Assembly (NCBI RefSeq): GCF_025961475.1
Contig: NZ_JAOQNS010000013.1
Location: forward strand, 112,047 to 176,046
Length of the DNA stretch: 64,000 nt
Reading direction: 5' to 3'
Source: Rhodobium gokarnense
Lineage (GTDB): Bacteria; Pseudomonadota; Alphaproteobacteria; Rhizobiales; Rhodobiaceae
Shown: positions 8,370 to 17,717 of the stretch, one piece after another
Numbering within the stretch: the stretch's first letter is position 1
Layout: every line of letters begins with the position of its first letter
Translations under genes and position numbers: made by a program
The notes under the pieces: generated by a model
The model's input: only the letters and a program-made list of their open reading frames with translations
Database searches by the model: none
Told to the model about the DNA's origin: nothing

Positions 8370-8751
8370 TGATCGCCGTAGTGAATTCGGGAGCGAATCG
8401 ATCGTAACGATTTTTTAATGTTTAACAAGTATCGGCCGACACATGCCTTGACTCTAATCAGTTTTTTACTTTGGCTGCAGTGCAAAACTAGCGGTATACT
8501 TTGGATAGCCAAAATCGCGCATTACGGGTCGCGTTTTTTTGACAAACAGGATTTTCATCCGACTGAAATGCGTGGGCCGGGACTGACGGCTCCCCATCGG
8601 CACCCCGGCGCAATCGGTGATCGTCACGCCGCGATGACGACCACATCGCGCGCCTGATAAGGACTGGTCGCAGGCCGTTCCAGCCCGCCGTGATCGGCAG
8701 GCGTATCGGTCCCGCAGTCGCCGGACCGTCCGGTGAAACGGGTAAAGCCGC
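8370..8751. other. Gene-poor region upstream of the large kinase
   Basis: Relatively AT-rich near 8400-8560 compared with its surroundings, which fits a promoter region for the minus-strand kinase gene. A plus-strand frame at 8418-8657 has no ribosome binding site and no recognisable protein and was not called. I see no other gene. Confidence 0.4.
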
Positions 8752-8961
8752 CTAAAACATGTTGCGTTTTTCCGGAAACACCCAACCTGCTTTAGGTCTT
8801 TGTTTTGGCGCGATTTCTCATCCAAAAAGTCTGTCACCTTTTTGGGAAAGCGCTTTGGAGCGTTTCACGCGTTTGCGGAATCGCCTGAAACGCTCTAACT
8901 CTTTGTTTTAACGCGTATTCTTATCCGAAATCCGGTTTCCATTTTTCGGGAATACGCTTTA
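8752..8961. repeat. Two tandem copies of the dispersed intergenic repeat
   Basis: Copy one (about 8752-8854) reads CTAAAACATGTTGCG...CTTTAGGTCTTTGTTTTGGCGCG, then TTTCTCATCCAAAAAGTCTG and TTTTTGGGAAAGCGCTTT. Copy two (about 8855-8961) has a hairpin GAGCGTTTCA / TGAAACGCTC, then CTTTGTTTTAACGCG, a TTATCCGAAA segment and CGGGAATACGCTTTAG. The last bases form the TAA stop (8959-8961) of the minus-strand TauE gene. Confidence 0.65.
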
Positions 8962-9798
8962 GCCGGCCCAGATCTGACCGTAAATATCGACGAACATGCG
9001 AATGGCGGTGACGCCGAGGAAGGTCGCGAAGGCGTAGCTCAGCATCCGTCGCGGAATCGCGTGCGCCACCTTCGCCCCGAGCGGTGCAATCAGCATGGTC
9101 AGCGGGACCAGCGCGACGAGCGCGATAAGGTTGACGTAACCGATCGATCCGGCGGGCAGGTTCGCCTCGCCCCAGCCCGCCGCCGCATAGCCGATCGTGC
9201 CGGGAATGGCGATGATGAAACCGATCGCCGCCGCCGTGCCGACCGCCTTGCGGATATCGAAGCCGAAGGCGGTCAGGATGGGCACGCTCAAGGTGCCGCC
9301 GCCGATCCCCATCATCGCCGAGAACAGGCCGACGAAGACGCCCACGGCCGACTTCACGCCGACATTCGGAAAATCCTCCGTCAGGGCGGAGTTGTCGGCG
9401 CGCACCACCATGTTGACGGCGACGAGCAGCGCAATGACGGCAAACACCGACGTCAGCACGAGCCCGTCGACCCGGCCGCCGATCGCCGTGCCGCAGACGA
9501 CGCCGATGAAGATCGGCAGGCCCCACGACTTCAGCAGCGAGAAGTCGACCGCGCCGCGCTTGTAATGACTTCGCGCCGACGACAACGAGGTCAGGACAAT
9601 CGTCGAGAGCGATGTGGCGACGGCGATCTTCATGCGCACCGCATCGTCGACGCCGACGCCGCCGAGGACGAAATAGAGCACCGGCACGATCACGATGCCG
9701 CCGCCGACACCGAGAAGCCCTGCGGCGAACCCGCCGACAACGCCGGCGAATACCATTGCCGCGATCCATATGCCGTAGTCGGCGAGAAATTCCTGCAT
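8959..9798 (-). CDS. TauE/SafE-family membrane exporter (279 aa)
   Basis: A polytopic protein with two internally related halves. Each carries the glycine-rich motif typical of the family: GLLGVGGGIVIVP near residue 28 and MMGIGGGTLSVP near residue 162. About eight hydrophobic helices are visible. The family exports sulfite, sulfoacetate and other small organic anions. The ATG at 9798 shares its A with the stop of the fused ABC ATPase gene, so it is the last gene of that operon. In this context (gamma-glutamyltransferase and peptide transporter) a role in disposing of a sulfur or carboxylate by-product is possible. The stop codon is supplied by the adjacent repeat. Confidence 0.85.
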   Translation of the reverse strand: MQEFLADYGIWIAAMVFAGVVGGFAAGLLGVGGGIVIVPVLYFVLGGVGVDDAVRMKIAVATSLSTIVLTSLSSARSHYKRGAVDFSLLKSWGLPIFIGVVCGTAIGGRVDGLVLTSVFAVIALLVAVNMVVRADNSALTEDFPNVGVKSAVGVFVGLFSAMMGIGGGTLSVPILTAFGFDIRKAVGTAAAIGFIIAIPGTIGYAAAGWGEANLPAGSIGYVNLIALVALVPLTMLIAPLGAKVAHAIPRRMLSYAFATFLGVTAIRMFVDIYGQIWAG

Positions 9799-11444
9799 CA
9801 GCCTTGTCCGTCGTTGCCGTGGGCGCTGCCGGCTCGCGGGATCGCGGCAAGCAGCTCGCGCGTGTAGGGGTGCCGGGGATTGGTGAAGATTTCCGCCGTC
9901 GGCCCGGTCTCGACGATCTTGCCCTGCCGCATCACGGCCAGCCGGTCGCAGATCTGTGCCGCGACGTGCAGGTCATGGGTGATGAACAGCATGGCAAGGT
10001 CGAGGCGCTTCCTCAGTTCCTCCAGGAGGTCGAGGACCTGGGCCTGGACCGTGACGTCGAGGGCGGAGACCGCTTCGTCGGCGACCAGCACGTCGGGTTC
10101 GAGCGCAAGCGCGCGGGCGATGCCGATGCGCTGGCGCTGGCCGCCGGAGAACTCGTGCGGCAGCCGGCCGGCCGCCTTCGGATCGAGCCCGACCAGCACC
10201 AGAAGGTCGCGCGCGTCGCTCAGCGCCTTGGCGCGCGGCACGCCGTTCGACATCGGTCCGTCGGCGATGCTCAGCCCGACCTTGCGGCGCGGATTGAGCG
10301 AGGCGAACGGGTCCTGGAACACCATCTGGATGCGGCTGCGCCGGCGCCGCAGCTCTTCGCCCTTCATGGCGCCGAAATCCTCGCCGCCGAGGCGGATCTG
10401 GCCGGAATCGGGCTCGTCGATACGGGTGACCAGCCGGGCCACGGTCGACTTGCCGGAGCCGGATTCGCCGACGAGGCCGAGCGTCTCGCCGCGGTGAATC
10501 TGGAAGCTGACATCGTCGACGGCGCACACGATGCGGCGGTCGCCGAACATCCCCGACTTGGTGCGATAGGACTTGTTGAGGCCGATGACCGAGCAGGCGA
10601 TCGGGTGTGCGTCGACGTCCTCGCGCTTGGGCGGCACGCCCGTCGGTACGGCGGCAAGGAGCGCCCTGGTGTAGGGATGGCGCGGATTTTCCAGCACCTC
10701 CCGCGCCGTTCCGGATTCCACCACGTCGCCCTCCTGCAGCACCAGGACGCGGTCCGCGATGTCGGCGACAACGCCGAAATCATGGGTGATGAAGATCACG
10801 GAGGTGCCGCGCCGCTGCTGGATGTCGCGGATCAGCCGCAGGATCTGGGCCTGGGTCGTCACGTCGAGCGCGGTGGTCGGTTCGTCGGCGATCAGCAGCT
10901 TCGGCTCCAGGGCGAGTGCCATGGCGATCATCGCCCGTTGCCGCTGTCCGCCCGAAAGCTGATGCGGATAGGCGCGCACGATGCGTTCGGGATCGGGGAG
11001 CCGGACCTCCCGGGCAAGGTCCAGAACCTTGGCGTGGCGCTCGGCCCGGGTCAGCAAGCCGTGGGCCTCGAACACCTCGGCGATCTGGTCGCCGATGCGC
11101 ATGGACGGGTTCAGGGCGGTCATCGGCTCCTGGAAGATCATGCCGATGGCGCGGCCGCGCATGTCGCGCATGGTCCTGGCATCGACCTTGAAGAGGTCGC
11201 GTCCGTCGAACAGCGCTTCGCCGCGCTCGACATGGATCACGGGGGGCAGCAGGCCCATCAGGGTCTGGGCGCACAGCGACTTTCCCGACCCCGACTCGCC
11301 GACAATGCACAGGATCTCGCCGGCCGGCAGATCGAAGCTGAGGTCGTTCAGCGCATAGGCGCGGTCGGCGCCGCCGGGCAGCCGGAGAGCCAGGTTCCGG
11401 ACCGAGACCGTGGGCGGAGCGGTGGTGGCGGCGTCAGTGGTCAT
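9798..11444 (-). CDS. Fused peptide/glutathione-type ABC transporter ATPase (548 aa)
   Basis: Two complete ABC domains in one chain. The first has Walker A GESGSGKS, signature LSGGQRQR and Walker [13 protein letters not shown]; the second has [17 protein letters not shown] and [12 protein letters not shown]. Each ends in the oligopeptide-type extension ([30 protein letters not shown]). This DppD-DppF or GsiA-like fusion energises an importer. Its partners are the binding protein and two permeases encoded divergently at 15.2-18.6 kb. I chose ATG 11444 (MTTDAATT) because upstream codons run into the gamma-glutamyltransferase gene, which ends 2 bases away. Confidence 0.93.
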   Translation of the reverse strand: MTTDAATTAPPTVSVRNLALRLPGGADRAYALNDLSFDLPAGEILCIVGESGSGKSLCAQTLMGLLPPVIHVERGEALFDGRDLFKVDARTMRDMRGRAIGMIFQEPMTALNPSMRIGDQIAEVFEAHGLLTRAERHAKVLDLAREVRLPDPERIVRAYPHQLSGGQRQRAMIAMALALEPKLLIADEPTTALDVTTQAQILRLIRDIQQRRGTSVIFITHDFGVVADIADRVLVLQEGDVVESGTAREVLENPRHPYTRALLAAVPTGVPPKREDVDAHPIACSVIGLNKSYRTKSGMFGDRRIVCAVDDVSFQIHRGETLGLVGESGSGKSTVARLVTRIDEPDSGQIRLGGEDFGAMKGEELRRRRSRIQMVFQDPFASLNPRRKVGLSIADGPMSNGVPRAKALSDARDLLVLVGLDPKAAGRLPHEFSGGQRQRIGIARALALEPDVLVADEAVSALDVTVQAQVLDLLEELRKRLDLAMLFITHDLHVAAQICDRLAVMRQGKIVETGPTAEIFTNPRHPYTRELLAAIPRAGSAHGNDGQG

Positions 11445-11446
11445 CG

Positions 11447-13036
11447 TCAATATCCCAGCGCGATGCCGTCCTTGCGATGGTCGGAGGCGCCCCACAGGAC
11501 GCCGCGCTCGTGATCGATGCGGACCGCCTGACAGCCGCCGAGCGGCTCGTCGGCCCAGCGCGTCCTGTGGCCGCGGGCTTCCAGCTCCGCCCGCACCGTA
11601 TCGTCGATGGTCGGCTCAAGCGAGATGGCGCCTTCGGTAAAGAAGCTGCGCGGCTGGTCGGAGGCCATCTGGATGTCGAAGCCGCGGTCGATCACCTCGG
11701 AGATGAAATGGGCGTGACCGGTCGCCTGGTACTGTCCGCCCATGACGCCGAAGGACAGCACCGGCTTGTCTTTCTTAAAGAGCATCGCCGGGATGATGGT
11801 GTGGAACGGCCGCTTCGACGGGCCGATCTCGTTCGGGTGGCCCGCCTCCAGCGAAAAGCCGCATCCGCGGTTCTGAAACAGAACGCCGGCCTTCGGCGCG
11901 TAGATGCCGCTGCCGAAGGCAAAGAAGACGGAGTTGATCAGCGAGATGACGTTGCCATCGCCGTCCGCCACGCTGACATAGACCGTGTCGCGGTGGACCG
12001 GCATGTCGAGGTCGGCGGGATCGGAGGCCCTGTCCATGGAGATGCGGTCGCGAAGCGCCGCGATGCGCGCCTCGTCAAGGAGGTCGCCGACCGTAACCGT
12101 CATGGCGTCCGGATCGGCGACAAAGGCATCGCGCTGCCGGTAGGCGGTCTTGGTCGCCTCGGCGAGGATGTGGATGCGGTCGGTCGCCGACAGGGACGGA
12201 TCGGCGAGATCGAACCCGTCGAGGAGACGGGCCATGATCAGCGCGGCGATGCCCTGGCCGTTGGGCGGGCATTCGTGCAGCGTGTAGCCGCGATAGGGCG
12301 CGGAGATGGTCGGCGAGACCGTGGCGGCCGTCGCAGCGAAGTCTTCGGCCGTGTGCAGGCCGCCGAGCCGGTTGAGGACCGAAAGCATGTCGTCGACGGC
12401 CTCGCCCTCGTAGAACGCCTCCCGTCCGGCGCGGGCAATGTTGCGCAGCGTGCGGGCAAGGGCCGGATTGGCGAGCCGGTTTCCGGTCACCGGGGCGCGG
12501 CCGCCGGGAAGGAACTGCGCGACAGAGGCAGGATAGGGGGCGAGCCGGTCGGCATAGCGCGCCCAGTCGAGCGCAACCCGCGGGGTGATGGTGAAGCCGG
12601 TCTCGGCGGCGGCGATGGCGGGCTGCAGGATCCGGTCGAGCCCCGCGCGGCCGTAGGTCTCGCTCAGGCGGCACCAGGCATCGACCGCGCCGGGAACGGT
12701 CACGGCATCGACGGTTCCGTCCGGGATGCTGGTCATCCCCTTGTCGCGAAAATGGTCGGCGGTCGCTGCGGCCGGCGCGCGGCCCGACCCGTTGACCGCG
12801 ACCGGGGCGCCGCCGGCCGGCGTGTAGAGGGCAAAGCAGTCGCCGCCGATCCCGGTCATGTGCGGATCGATGACGCCTTGCAGCGCAACGGCGCCGATCG
12901 CCGCGTCGACCGCATTGCCGCCGGCGCGCAGGATATCGAGGGCGGCCAGCGTTGCCTGCGGATGCGATGTCGCGACCATGGCATGCTCGGCCAGTGCCAC
13001 GGACTTCCCCGGTTTCATGAAATCGCGCTCAACCAT
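11447..13036 (-). CDS. ggt: Gamma-glutamyltransferase family protein (529 aa)
   Basis: Ntn-hydrolase of the glutathione hydrolase family: it transfers or hydrolyses gamma-glutamyl groups and is activated by autoproteolysis. The nucleophile is Thr351 in HRDTVYVSVADGDGN, the expected start of the small subunit. Other hallmarks are GGNAVDAA, GIGGDCF, PPNGQG and VMGGQ. No clear signal peptide is present (MVERDFMKPGKSVALAEH), so it may be cytoplasmic, unlike the periplasmic E. coli enzyme. ATG 13036 overlaps the last 8 bases of the NagB gene; a longer upstream frame lies inside that gene and was rejected. Its place between nagB and the ABC ATPase suggests that the imported compound or a product carries a gamma-glutamyl link. 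Confidence 0.92.
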   Translation of the reverse strand: MVERDFMKPGKSVALAEHAMVATSHPQATLAALDILRAGGNAVDAAIGAVALQGVIDPHMTGIGGDCFALYTPAGGAPVAVNGSGRAPAAATADHFRDKGMTSIPDGTVDAVTVPGAVDAWCRLSETYGRAGLDRILQPAIAAAETGFTITPRVALDWARYADRLAPYPASVAQFLPGGRAPVTGNRLANPALARTLRNIARAGREAFYEGEAVDDMLSVLNRLGGLHTAEDFAATAATVSPTISAPYRGYTLHECPPNGQGIAALIMARLLDGFDLADPSLSATDRIHILAEATKTAYRQRDAFVADPDAMTVTVGDLLDEARIAALRDRISMDRASDPADLDMPVHRDTVYVSVADGDGNVISLINSVFFAFGSGIYAPKAGVLFQNRGCGFSLEAGHPNEIGPSKRPFHTIIPAMLFKKDKPVLSFGVMGGQYQATGHAHFISEVIDRGFDIQMASDQPRSFFTEGAISLEPTIDDTVRAELEARGHRTRWADEPLGGCQAVRIDHERGVLWGASDHRKDGIALGY

Positions 13037-13787
13037 CGGCGGTCTTTCGAGAGGAGGACAGGAGCGTTGCTGCGTCGCGGTCGCAAATGACCGTGACATC
13101 GGCGTGCAGACGCAGGAAGGAGGCGGGATTTTGCGGTGTGACCGGCCCTTCCAGGGCCGCCGCGAGCGCTTCCGCCTTGGCCGGACCGGTCGCCAGCAAG
13201 AGGATGCTCCGGGCCGCCAGGATCGTCGCGATCCCCATCGTGACCGCACGAGCGGGGACGGCCTCGCCCGCAGGGAAGTCGCGCTGGTTCGCCGTGCGGG
13301 TCGCCGCGGCCAGTTCCACCACGCGGGTGCGGCTGGTGACGGGTGCACCGGGCTCGTTGAAACCGATATGGCCGTTGCGGCCGATGCCGAGGATCTGCAG
13401 GTCTATGCCCGTCTTAGCGATCGCGGCCTCGTAGTCGGCGCAAGCGTTTTCGTCGGGCAGGTGCGCCGAGCCCGGCGGCATGTCCACATGGGCGAAAAAA
13501 TGCTCGCGCATATAGGACGCGAAGCTCGCCGGATGGCCGGCAGGCAGGCCGCAATATTCATCGAGATTGAAGCTCGTGGCGGCCGCGAAGGACAGGCCCT
13601 CCTTGCGGTGCATGGCGACGAGCACCCGGTAGACGCCGATCATCGAATTGCCGGTGGCAAGGCCGAGAACCATGTCGGGTTTGCGGCGCACCTTGGCGGC
13701 GATCCGCCTCGCGAATTCCGTTTCCGCGGCCTGCCTGTCGGGCAGAACATCGCATGCGGGAATGGCGTATTCTTGCGCGGGGGTCAT
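13029..13787 (-). CDS. nagB: Glucosamine-6-phosphate deaminase-like protein (252 aa)
   Basis: Sugar-phosphate isomerase fold of the NagB family, which converts glucosamine-6-phosphate to fructose-6-phosphate and ammonia. It shows the phosphate loop GLATGNSM, the active-site NLDEYCG (Asp) and the catalytic block GIGRNGHIGFNEPG (Asp/His/Glu relay region). Length and motifs fit a full enzyme. The ATG at 13787 overlaps the stop of the ROK gene (ATGA) and its own end overlaps the GGT start, so it sits inside a tightly packed operon. No nagA, sugar kinase or PTS gene accompanies it, so how glucosamine-6-phosphate would form here is unexplained. Confidence 0.88.
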   Translation of the reverse strand: MTPAQEYAIPACDVLPDRQAAETEFARRIAAKVRRKPDMVLGLATGNSMIGVYRVLVAMHRKEGLSFAAATSFNLDEYCGLPAGHPASFASYMREHFFAHVDMPPGSAHLPDENACADYEAAIAKTGIDLQILGIGRNGHIGFNEPGAPVTSRTRVVELAAATRTANQRDFPAGEAVPARAVTMGIATILAARSILLLATGPAKAEALAAALEGPVTPQNPASFLRLHADVTVICDRDAATLLSSSRKTADG

Positions 13788-14989
13788 TTTGCGGTCTCGG
13801 CAACGGCGGCTGTTTCCACGGGCGCGTAACGCGGGAGCTCGAACAGGTTCTCGCGCATGTGGTCGATGCTGTTGGCCAGCGTCCCGTAAAGGCCGGCGCG
13901 GCTTCCGAGCTGGCTGATCGTGCATTCCGGCGGCGACGGCATGCACAGCGGCAGGGCGGCGCGGACGCATTCGAGCAATTCGGGACGCGCGCCGATGCTG
14001 CCGCCGAGGATGACGCGTTCCGGATCGACGATGGCCGAGACCGCCAGGATGGCCGCGGCGATGTTGCGCGCGACCTCGCTGATCGTCGCCCTGGCGCGCT
14101 CGTCGCCGGCCTCGATGCTGTCCATGATGTCGCGAACGCTGAGGCCGGGGGTCCCGCCATAGCTCTCGTAGCGGTCACGGATGGCCGCGCTTCCGACCAT
14201 CGTTTCCAGGGCGCCGGAGTGGAAGGTGCGGCTGTCGAACGGATCGGCACCGATCGGCAGCGTCGCAATCTCGCCGGCCGCGCCGCGGGCGCCGTTGAGG
14301 ATCTGGCGTTCGTTGATGATGCCCATGCCGATGCCCGTGCCGAGGGCGATGAAGACGAAGTTGCTGAAGCCCTTGCCTTCGCCGAGCCACTGCTCGCCCT
14401 TGGCCGCCATGTTCACATCGTTGCCGATATGCACCATGCAGCCCATCCGCTCGGTCAGGATCGCCTGCAGCGGCACGCCTTCCAGATCCGGAATGTTGGG
14501 CACCATGATCAGCCTGCCCGTCTTGCGGTTGTAGGCGCCGGGAATGCCGACGGTGCCGACCATGACGCGTTCCGGAGGCAGGCCCGCCTTTTCGGCCAGA
14601 GAACCGTTCAGCGAGACGAGCTGCGAGATCACGTGCTCGCCGCCGCGCGGATCGGTCGGCTCGGCGGTTTCGGCGACGATCTTGCCGTTCATGTCGGCGA
14701 GCGCGGCCTGGATCTTGGTGCCGCCCACATCGGCGCCGAAGACGAGGGCGCGGTTAGGCGTGATCTCGTAGGTCGCGGCGCTGCGGCCGACGGTTCCTTG
14801 CGTGCGGCCGGTGACTTCCAGCCAGCCGTCGTCTTCCAGAAAGCGGAAGACCTCGGACATGGTCTGCTTGGACAGGCCGGTGATGCGGGCCAGTTCGGCG
14901 CGCGAAATCGGCCCCCTGTCCATGACCGTCCGCATCACGGTGCGAAGCGTGATCTGTCGGGACATCGGAACGGATGAAAAATCGATCAT
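13784..14989 (-). CDS. ROK-family transcriptional regulator (401 aa)
   Basis: An N-terminal winged helix-turn-helix (residues about 8-70, ISRAELARITGLSKQTMSEV) is joined to a ROK sugar-kinase-like domain (FGADVGGTKIQAALAD, IALGTGIGMGII, ILGGSIGARPE). It belongs to the NagC/Mlc/XylR type, which senses sugars or sugar phosphates. The segment that normally holds the zinc-binding cysteines reads DSRTFHSGALETMVG, with the histidine but no cysteines, so zinc binding is probably lost or altered. It heads an operon with nagB, ggt, the ABC ATPase and the TauE gene, and it is divergent from the binding-protein gene, so it very likely controls both units. Confidence 0.9.
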   Translation of the reverse strand: MIDFSSVPMSRQITLRTVMRTVMDRGPISRAELARITGLSKQTMSEVFRFLEDDGWLEVTGRTQGTVGRSAATYEITPNRALVFGADVGGTKIQAALADMNGKIVAETAEPTDPRGGEHVISQLVSLNGSLAEKAGLPPERVMVGTVGIPGAYNRKTGRLIMVPNIPDLEGVPLQAILTERMGCMVHIGNDVNMAAKGEQWLGEGKGFSNFVFIALGTGIGMGIINERQILNGARGAAGEIATLPIGADPFDSRTFHSGALETMVGSAAIRDRYESYGGTPGLSVRDIMDSIEAGDERARATISEVARNIAAAILAVSAIVDPERVILGGSIGARPELLECVRAALPLCMPSPPECTISQLGSRAGLYGTLANSIDHMRENLFELPRYAPVETAAVAETAK

Positions 14990-15075
14990 GTGCAGCGGCG
15001 CCTAATTAGTCATTGTGACGAACGAATAGGCGGCTTGATCGGCTCGGTCAAGCGGAATACGGGCAAAACAGCGAT

Positions 15076-15089
15076 AACTCATGTGAGTT
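15076..15089. promoter_or_regulatory. Candidate ROK operator in the divergent promoter region
   Basis: AACTCA-TG-TGAGTT is an inverted repeat with 6-base arms, 87 bases from the ROK start and 120 bases from the binding-protein start. Position between the regulator and its likely target is the main argument. The surrounding 15030-15160 is AT-richer than the genes. Confidence 0.35.
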
Positions 15090-15208
15090 TTCAAGCTCTG
15101 TCAGTCTTGTTGGTTCGAAAACTTTACAAATAGAAATTCCTGTGGTTCGCTGGCCTGTGAGGTGAAACCGGAGGCGACGTGGTCTCCGTACCGAGAGGGA
15201 ATGCAACA

Positions 15209-16711
15209 ATGAAACCTTCAGCAAAATTCATGGTTCTGGCCTGCATGCTGGCGATGGGAACATCCGCCGCCAGCGCTCAGACCCTGCGGGTCGGTATGCA
15301 GGACGATCCGGACGCACTGGATCCTGCGATCGGCGGCACCTATGCCGGCCGCATCGTGTTCGACGCGATGTGCGACAAACTCGTCGATATCAACGAGACC
15401 CTCGAAATCGTGCCGCAGCTCGCCACGAGCTGGAAATGGAACGACGACAATACCGAACTGACCATGTCGCTGCGGGAGGGCGTCACCTTCCAGGACGACA
15501 CGCCGTTCAACGCCGAGGCCGTCAAGGCGAACATCGAGCGCATGAAGACGATCGACGAGTCGCGCCGCAAGTCGCAGCTCGCGCCGATCACCGATGTCGA
15601 GGTCGTCGACGAGTACACCATCGTCCTGAAGCTCGACGCGCCGTTCGCGCCGCTCCTGTCGATCCTCACCGACCGCGCCGGCATGATGGTGTCCCCGGCC
15701 GTCGCCGGCTCCGCCGACGAATTCGCGGCCAATCCGGTCTGCTCGGGCCCCTACAAGCTCGTCGACCGCAAGGCGCGCGATTCCATCACGCTGGAAAAGT
15801 ATGACGGCTACTGGAACGCCGGCGAGATCGGCTACGACAAGATCGTCTACGAGATCATCCCGGATTCCACCGTGCGCCTGTCGCGCCTCCAGGCCGGCGA
15901 TCTGGAAGCGGCCGAGCGCATCGCGCCGACCGACCTGGCGACCGTGCGTTCCGATGAGGGCCTCGCGCTGCACACCTCGCCGGGTCTGGCCGTCTCCCAC
16001 CTGTTCATCAGCCAGAAGCCGGGCGCCGGCGTGCTCGCCGACAATGCGGACCTGCGCCATGCGCTGGAGCTTTCCATCGACCGCAACATCATCAACCAGG
16101 TTGCGTTCAACGGCGAGTTCACGGCCGACAACCAGATGATCCCGCCCTCGAGCGCCTTCTACAGCATGTCGCATGCGATGCCCGCGCGCGACCTGGAGGC
16201 GGCCCGTGAGCTGATCGCGAAGTCGGGCGTCGAGAACCCGACGATCGAGATCACCTACGAGAACTCGCTGACCGACGGCCGCGTTGCCCAGATCATCCAG
16301 TCGATGGCGGGCGAGGCCGGCTTCACCGTCAACCTTTTGCCGCTGGAGACCTCGTCGGCCATCGAGCGCTACCTGGCGGGCAATTTCGAGCTCTATATCG
16401 GCAACTGGAGCGGCCGCGCCGACCCGGATCCGACGCTCTACACCTTCTTCGGCAGCGACGGCAGCCAGAACCTCAACGGCTACAGCAACCCGAAGCTGGA
16501 CGAGGTCCTGATCTCGGCCCGCAAGGAACTGGACATGGACGCCCGCAAGACGCTCTATGACGAGGCTGCGGACATCTATCTGACCGATCTTCCGACCATC
16601 CCGCTCTACCACCCGACGTGGTTCTATGCGGCGCAGTCGAACATCGACGGCATCAAGATCTACCCGGACGGCATCCTGCGCGTCACGGGGATGAAGCCCG
16701 CCGGCGAATAG
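15209..16711 (+). CDS. Peptide/nickel-type ABC substrate-binding protein (500 aa)
   Basis: Family 5 extracellular solute-binding protein. It has a signal peptide of about 25 residues (KFMVLACMLAMGTSAASA, cleavage before QTLRVG) and the family opening LRVGMQDDPDALDPAIGGT, followed by the LATSWKWNDDNTELTMSLREGVTF region. Periplasmic receptor for a peptide-like ligand; the closest functional classes are dipeptide and glutathione (GsiB-like) binders. ATG 15209 is preceded by GAGAGGGA and gives a proper signal peptide; an upstream in-frame start at 15179 only adds a non-signal leader. First gene of an operon with the two permeases; the ATPase is encoded in the divergent operon. Confidence 0.92.
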   Translation: MKPSAKFMVLACMLAMGTSAASAQTLRVGMQDDPDALDPAIGGTYAGRIVFDAMCDKLVDINETLEIVPQLATSWKWNDDNTELTMSLREGVTFQDDTPFNAEAVKANIERMKTIDESRRKSQLAPITDVEVVDEYTIVLKLDAPFAPLLSILTDRAGMMVSPAVAGSADEFAANPVCSGPYKLVDRKARDSITLEKYDGYWNAGEIGYDKIVYEIIPDSTVRLSRLQAGDLEAAERIAPTDLATVRSDEGLALHTSPGLAVSHLFISQKPGAGVLADNADLRHALELSIDRNIINQVAFNGEFTADNQMIPPSSAFYSMSHAMPARDLEAARELIAKSGVENPTIEITYENSLTDGRVAQIIQSMAGEAGFTVNLLPLETSSAIERYLAGNFELYIGNWSGRADPDPTLYTFFGSDGSQNLNGYSNPKLDEVLISARKELDMDARKTLYDEAADIYLTDLPTIPLYHPTWFYAAQSNIDGIKIYPDGILRVTGMKPAGE

Positions 16712-16775
16712 GCCACCAGACCAGGCCGCATCCGCCTTGCTGCGGGTGCGGCCGCCCATCGGGAACCAGACGGAC

Positions 16776-17717
16776 ATGTTGAGCTTCGTACTCCGGCGGC
16801 TGCTTGTCGCGATCCCGACCCTCCTGATCGTGTCGGTTTTCGTCTTTCTCCTGCTGAAGCTCCTGCCGGGCGATCCCGCGCTGGCGCTCGCCGGCGAGGA
16901 GCGCGATCCGCTCGTCATCGAAACCATCCGCGCCAAATACGGGCTCGATCAGCCCCTGCCGGTCCAGTACCTCAGATGGCTGGGCGGCGTCCTGCAGGGC
17001 GATTTCGGCGTTTCCATCCGCACCCGTCTGCCGATCGGCGAGATGATCGTCGAAAAACTGCCGGTGACGTTGCAGCTCTCGCTGCAGGCGATGATCATCG
17101 CGATCTTCATCGGCATCCCCGCCGGCGTCGTGGCGGCGTTCAAGCGCGGCACGCCCGTCGACTACCTCGTGTCGATGCTGGGCCTCGGCGGGCTCTCCAT
17201 TCCAAGTTTCTGGCTCGGCATCATGCTGATCCTCCTGTTCGCCGTCTCGCTCGGCTGGCTTCCGAGCGGCGGCTATGTCGGCTTCTTTGAGTCGCCGCTC
17301 GACAACCTTCGCTATTCGCTGATGCCAAGCCTGGTGCTCGGCACGGCGGCCGCCGCGATCGTCATGCGGCACACACGATCGTCGATGATCGCCACGCTGC
17401 AGCAGGACTACATCCGTACCGCGCGCGCCAAGGGGCTCAGTGAATACGTCGTCGTCACCCGCCACGCCCTCCGCAACGGCCTGATCCCGGTGGTCACGAC
17501 CGCGACGCTGCATCTCGGCCAGCTGCTGTCCGGCGCCGTCCTGACCGAACAGGTCTTCGGCATTCCCGGCTTCGGCAAGATGATCGTCGACGGCGTCTTC
17601 AGCCGCGACTACGCCGTCGTCCAGGCCGTGGTCCTTTGCGCGGCGGTCATGTTCCTGCTGATGAGCCTGATCGCCGATATCGCCTATGTCATCCTGAGCC
17701 CGAGGCTGCGCGCATGA
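16776..17717 (+). CDS. ABC transporter permease, DppB/GsiC type (313 aa)
   Basis: Inner-membrane permease with about six helices. The N-terminal anchor is SFVLRRLLVAIPTLLIVS, followed by the conserved KLLPGDPA segment and the EAA-type loop DYIRTARAKGLSEYVVVTRHALRN that docks the ATPase. The C-terminal part VFGIPGFGKMIVDGVFSRDYAVVQ is typical of peptide permeases. It starts at ATG 16776; a longer frame from 16737 has no better signal. The gene overlaps the next permease by ATGA. Confidence 0.94.
   Translation: MLSFVLRRLLVAIPTLLIVSVFVFLLLKLLPGDPALALAGEERDPLVIETIRAKYGLDQPLPVQYLRWLGGVLQGDFGVSIRTRLPIGEMIVEKLPVTLQLSLQAMIIAIFIGIPAGVVAAFKRGTPVDYLVSMLGLGGLSIPSFWLGIMLILLFAVSLGWLPSGGYVGFFESPLDNLRYSLMPSLVLGTAAAAIVMRHTRSSMIATLQQDYIRTARAKGLSEYVVVTRHALRNGLIPVVTTATLHLGQLLSGAVLTEQVFGIPGFGKMIVDGVFSRDYAVVQAVVLCAAVMFLLMSLIADIAYVILSPRLRA

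Noticed and set aside
8418..8657. Plus-strand frame in the intergenic region upstream of the kinase
   Set aside because: No ribosome binding site, no protein-like composition and no known family.
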